The notes under the pieces were generated by a model that was given only the letters and a program-made list of their open reading frames with translations, did no database searches and was not told where the DNA came from. DNA of 39,744 bases from a virus: positions 1 through 39,744 of IMG/VR virus record IMGVR_UViG_3300045741_000132. One strand, written 5' to 3'. Below, in pieces: positions 39,005-39,744 of this stretch (within the stretch, counting starts at the first letter, position 1; every line of letters begins with the position of its first letter). A program made the position numbers and the translations under genes.

Positions 39005-39163
39005 CTACTGGTTGAGCGCGGAGCCAAGCTCCGGCGAGGTGACGGGCCCCGTGTTGGCGCCGAGGTTCGGCGCGCCCTTGAACACGGTTCCCTCTCCCTT
39101 GGCGAGCACCTGCTCCGGAGAATAGGTGGTCGTCTGCTCCTGCGTGACTTCCACTCGGATCAT
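39005..39163 (-). CDS. Small protein, 52 residues, VFKGAP motif
   Basis: AAGGAGG and 5 bases before the ATG. Sequence ends with GTVFKGAPNLGANTGPVTSP, sharing VFKGAP with the downstream 109-residue protein. May be a duplicated binding tag. No family recognised. Confidence 0.65.
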   Translation of the reverse strand: MIRVEVTQEQTTTYSPEQVLAKGEGTVFKGAPNLGANTGPVTSPELGSALNQ

Positions 39164-39173
39164 CGTACCCTCC

Positions 39174-39476
39174 TTACGCGCCCGGCATGTTGGGCGTCGG
39201 ATCGGCGTTGCGCGTGCGGCGGTTCACGTTCTCCTTGAGCGACGGAGAGCTGAACGTCGGGTTCGCGCCGGAGTCGAGCTTGAGTCCGCCCATCTCGAGC
39301 CCGTCCTGCCATGCATCGACGGGGCCGCCCGGGAGTTCGCCCACAGGCTTGCCTGCGAGGTTGCCCTGGTCCTTGTCGAAGTTCGGCAGGATGCTGCCCT
39401 CACCCGGGATCTGCGTCGGATCCCAGCCGCGCGTCTTGCTCGCCTGAATCAAGCCACGGCTCTGATTGCCCGCCAT
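39174..39476 (-). CDS. Gly/Pro-rich protein after the capsid gene, 100 residues
   Basis: Start at the ATG at 39476 with GGAGGA; the longer frame to 39590 lies in the capsid gene's shadow. Low-complexity and flexible (GELPGGPVDAWQDGLEMGGL). Directly downstream of the capsid gene, so a minor capsid or decoration role is possible. The left end of the window holds the start of the same gene. Confidence 0.7.
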   Translation of the reverse strand: MAGNQSRGLIQASKTRGWDPTQIPGEGSILPNFDKDQGNLAGKPVGELPGGPVDAWQDGLEMGGLKLDSGANPTFSSPSLKENVNRRTRNADPTPNMPGA

Positions 39477-39493
39477 GTGTCCTCCGTGGGTTA

Positions 39494-39513
39494 GCGGGGG
39501 CCGAAGCCCCCGC
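39494..39513 (-). terminator. GC hairpin after the capsid gene, UUCG allele
   Basis: 8-bp stem GCGGGGGC / GCCCCCGC; on the transcribed strand the loop is C(TTCG)G, the very stable tetraloop. The left copy has TTAG in the loop. Confidence 0.6.
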
Positions 39514-39526
39514 CGTCCCGGTTGAA

Positions 39527-39744
39527 CTACGCGTTCGTCACGCCCGTCATCGCCGCCCAGCTCGACGGATGATCGAGCTGCAGCGTGCATTCCATGAGCA
39601 CGATGCCGCGCGTGTGATCGCCCGACTTGCCCATCGGCTTGTGCTGCGGAGGCCGGTAGAAGGCGATCTTCGCCATCGAACGGTCGCCGATGTAGTACGC
39701 GCCGATAGCGCTCGACGTGCTGATCGGGATGAAGCGATCCACGA
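39527..39744 (-). CDS. Partial: C-terminus of major capsid protein (second allele)
   Basis: The last ~72 codons of the capsid protein, cut by the window edge. Compared with the complete gene at 108-1073 the protein changes are F to M, A to C and I to V near the end; the third bases also differ. In the circular reading this is the same gene as 108-1073. Confidence 0.8.
   Translation of the reverse strand, partial: VDRFIPISTSSAIGAYYIGDRSMAKIAFYRPPQHKPMGKSGDHTRGIVLMECTLQLDHPSSWAAMTGVTNA

Larger units (their letters stand above)
39427..39744. repeat. Right copy of imperfect terminal repeat
   Basis: 318 bases matching 1-325 except for a 7-base gap and clustered substitutions at the end of the capsid gene. 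See the left copy. Confidence 0.9.

Noticed and set aside
1-39744. Integrase, attachment sites, tRNA genes, reverse transcriptase/DGR, insertion sequences
   Set aside because: None of their motifs, cloverleaf structures or paired repeats was seen.

Overview
The window is one essentially complete genome of a tailed double-stranded DNA phage with high GC content, probably podovirus-like. Evidence: portal, scaffold and SU10/DUF5309-type major capsid genes, a short-tail tubular A/B-like pair, internal virion proteins, a terminase and a lysis cassette. No tape measure, tail sheath, integrase, DNA polymerase, RNA polymerase or tRNA was seen. The GTA-type 3TM holin, GH108 muramidase, DUF6948, DUF6527 and DUF6496 families point to a Gram-negative, probably proteobacterial host; this is inference. 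The two ends carry the same ~320 bp in two alleles: the end of the capsid gene, a hairpin and the start of the next gene. The molecule is therefore best read as a circle or permuted genome of about 39.4 kb opened inside the late operon.

Layout. There are two transcription units that diverge in 13.1-13.8 kb and converge at 26.0 kb. The leftward (-) unit runs from 13,075 down to 1, across the junction, and from 39,744 down to about 26,046. It starts with a DUF1376/helicase-loader-like gene that contains an iteron-like array (possible origin). Next come two zinc-ribbon paralogues, terminase, a sugar/glycan-modification block (C-methyltransferase, FkbM methyltransferase, GT9-like), portal, scaffold and capsid. 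After the junction come small virion-associated genes, a GT4-like glycosyltransferase, tail tubular proteins A and B, an appendage protein, three internal-virion-type proteins, a putative ADP-ribosyltransferase, muramidase, membrane lysis proteins and a holin.

The rightward (+) unit (13,807-25,993) is an early region of about 43 mostly tiny genes. Many are joined by 4-base ATGA/GTGA overlaps. It is led by a near-consensus sigma70 promoter with a palindrome between its boxes. Recognisable members are an LPD29-like protein, an XRE regulator, a RecB/Cas4-like nuclease, AT-hook-tailed proteins, a winged-helix protein, DUF6527, DUF6948, a Gly-X repeat protein encoded by ~51 GGGNNC hexamers, a VRR-NUC nuclease and an HNH protein. 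A strong GC hairpin ends this unit.

How it fits together. Early genes probably take over the host and process DNA with host replication enzymes. The loader-like protein and the iterons inside its own gene suggest lambda-like initiation. The late unit builds the particle, may decorate it (or host glycans) with sugars, may deliver an ADP-ribosyltransferase with internal virion proteins, and ends in lysis genes. Family names come from reading protein sequence by eye; no database search was run.
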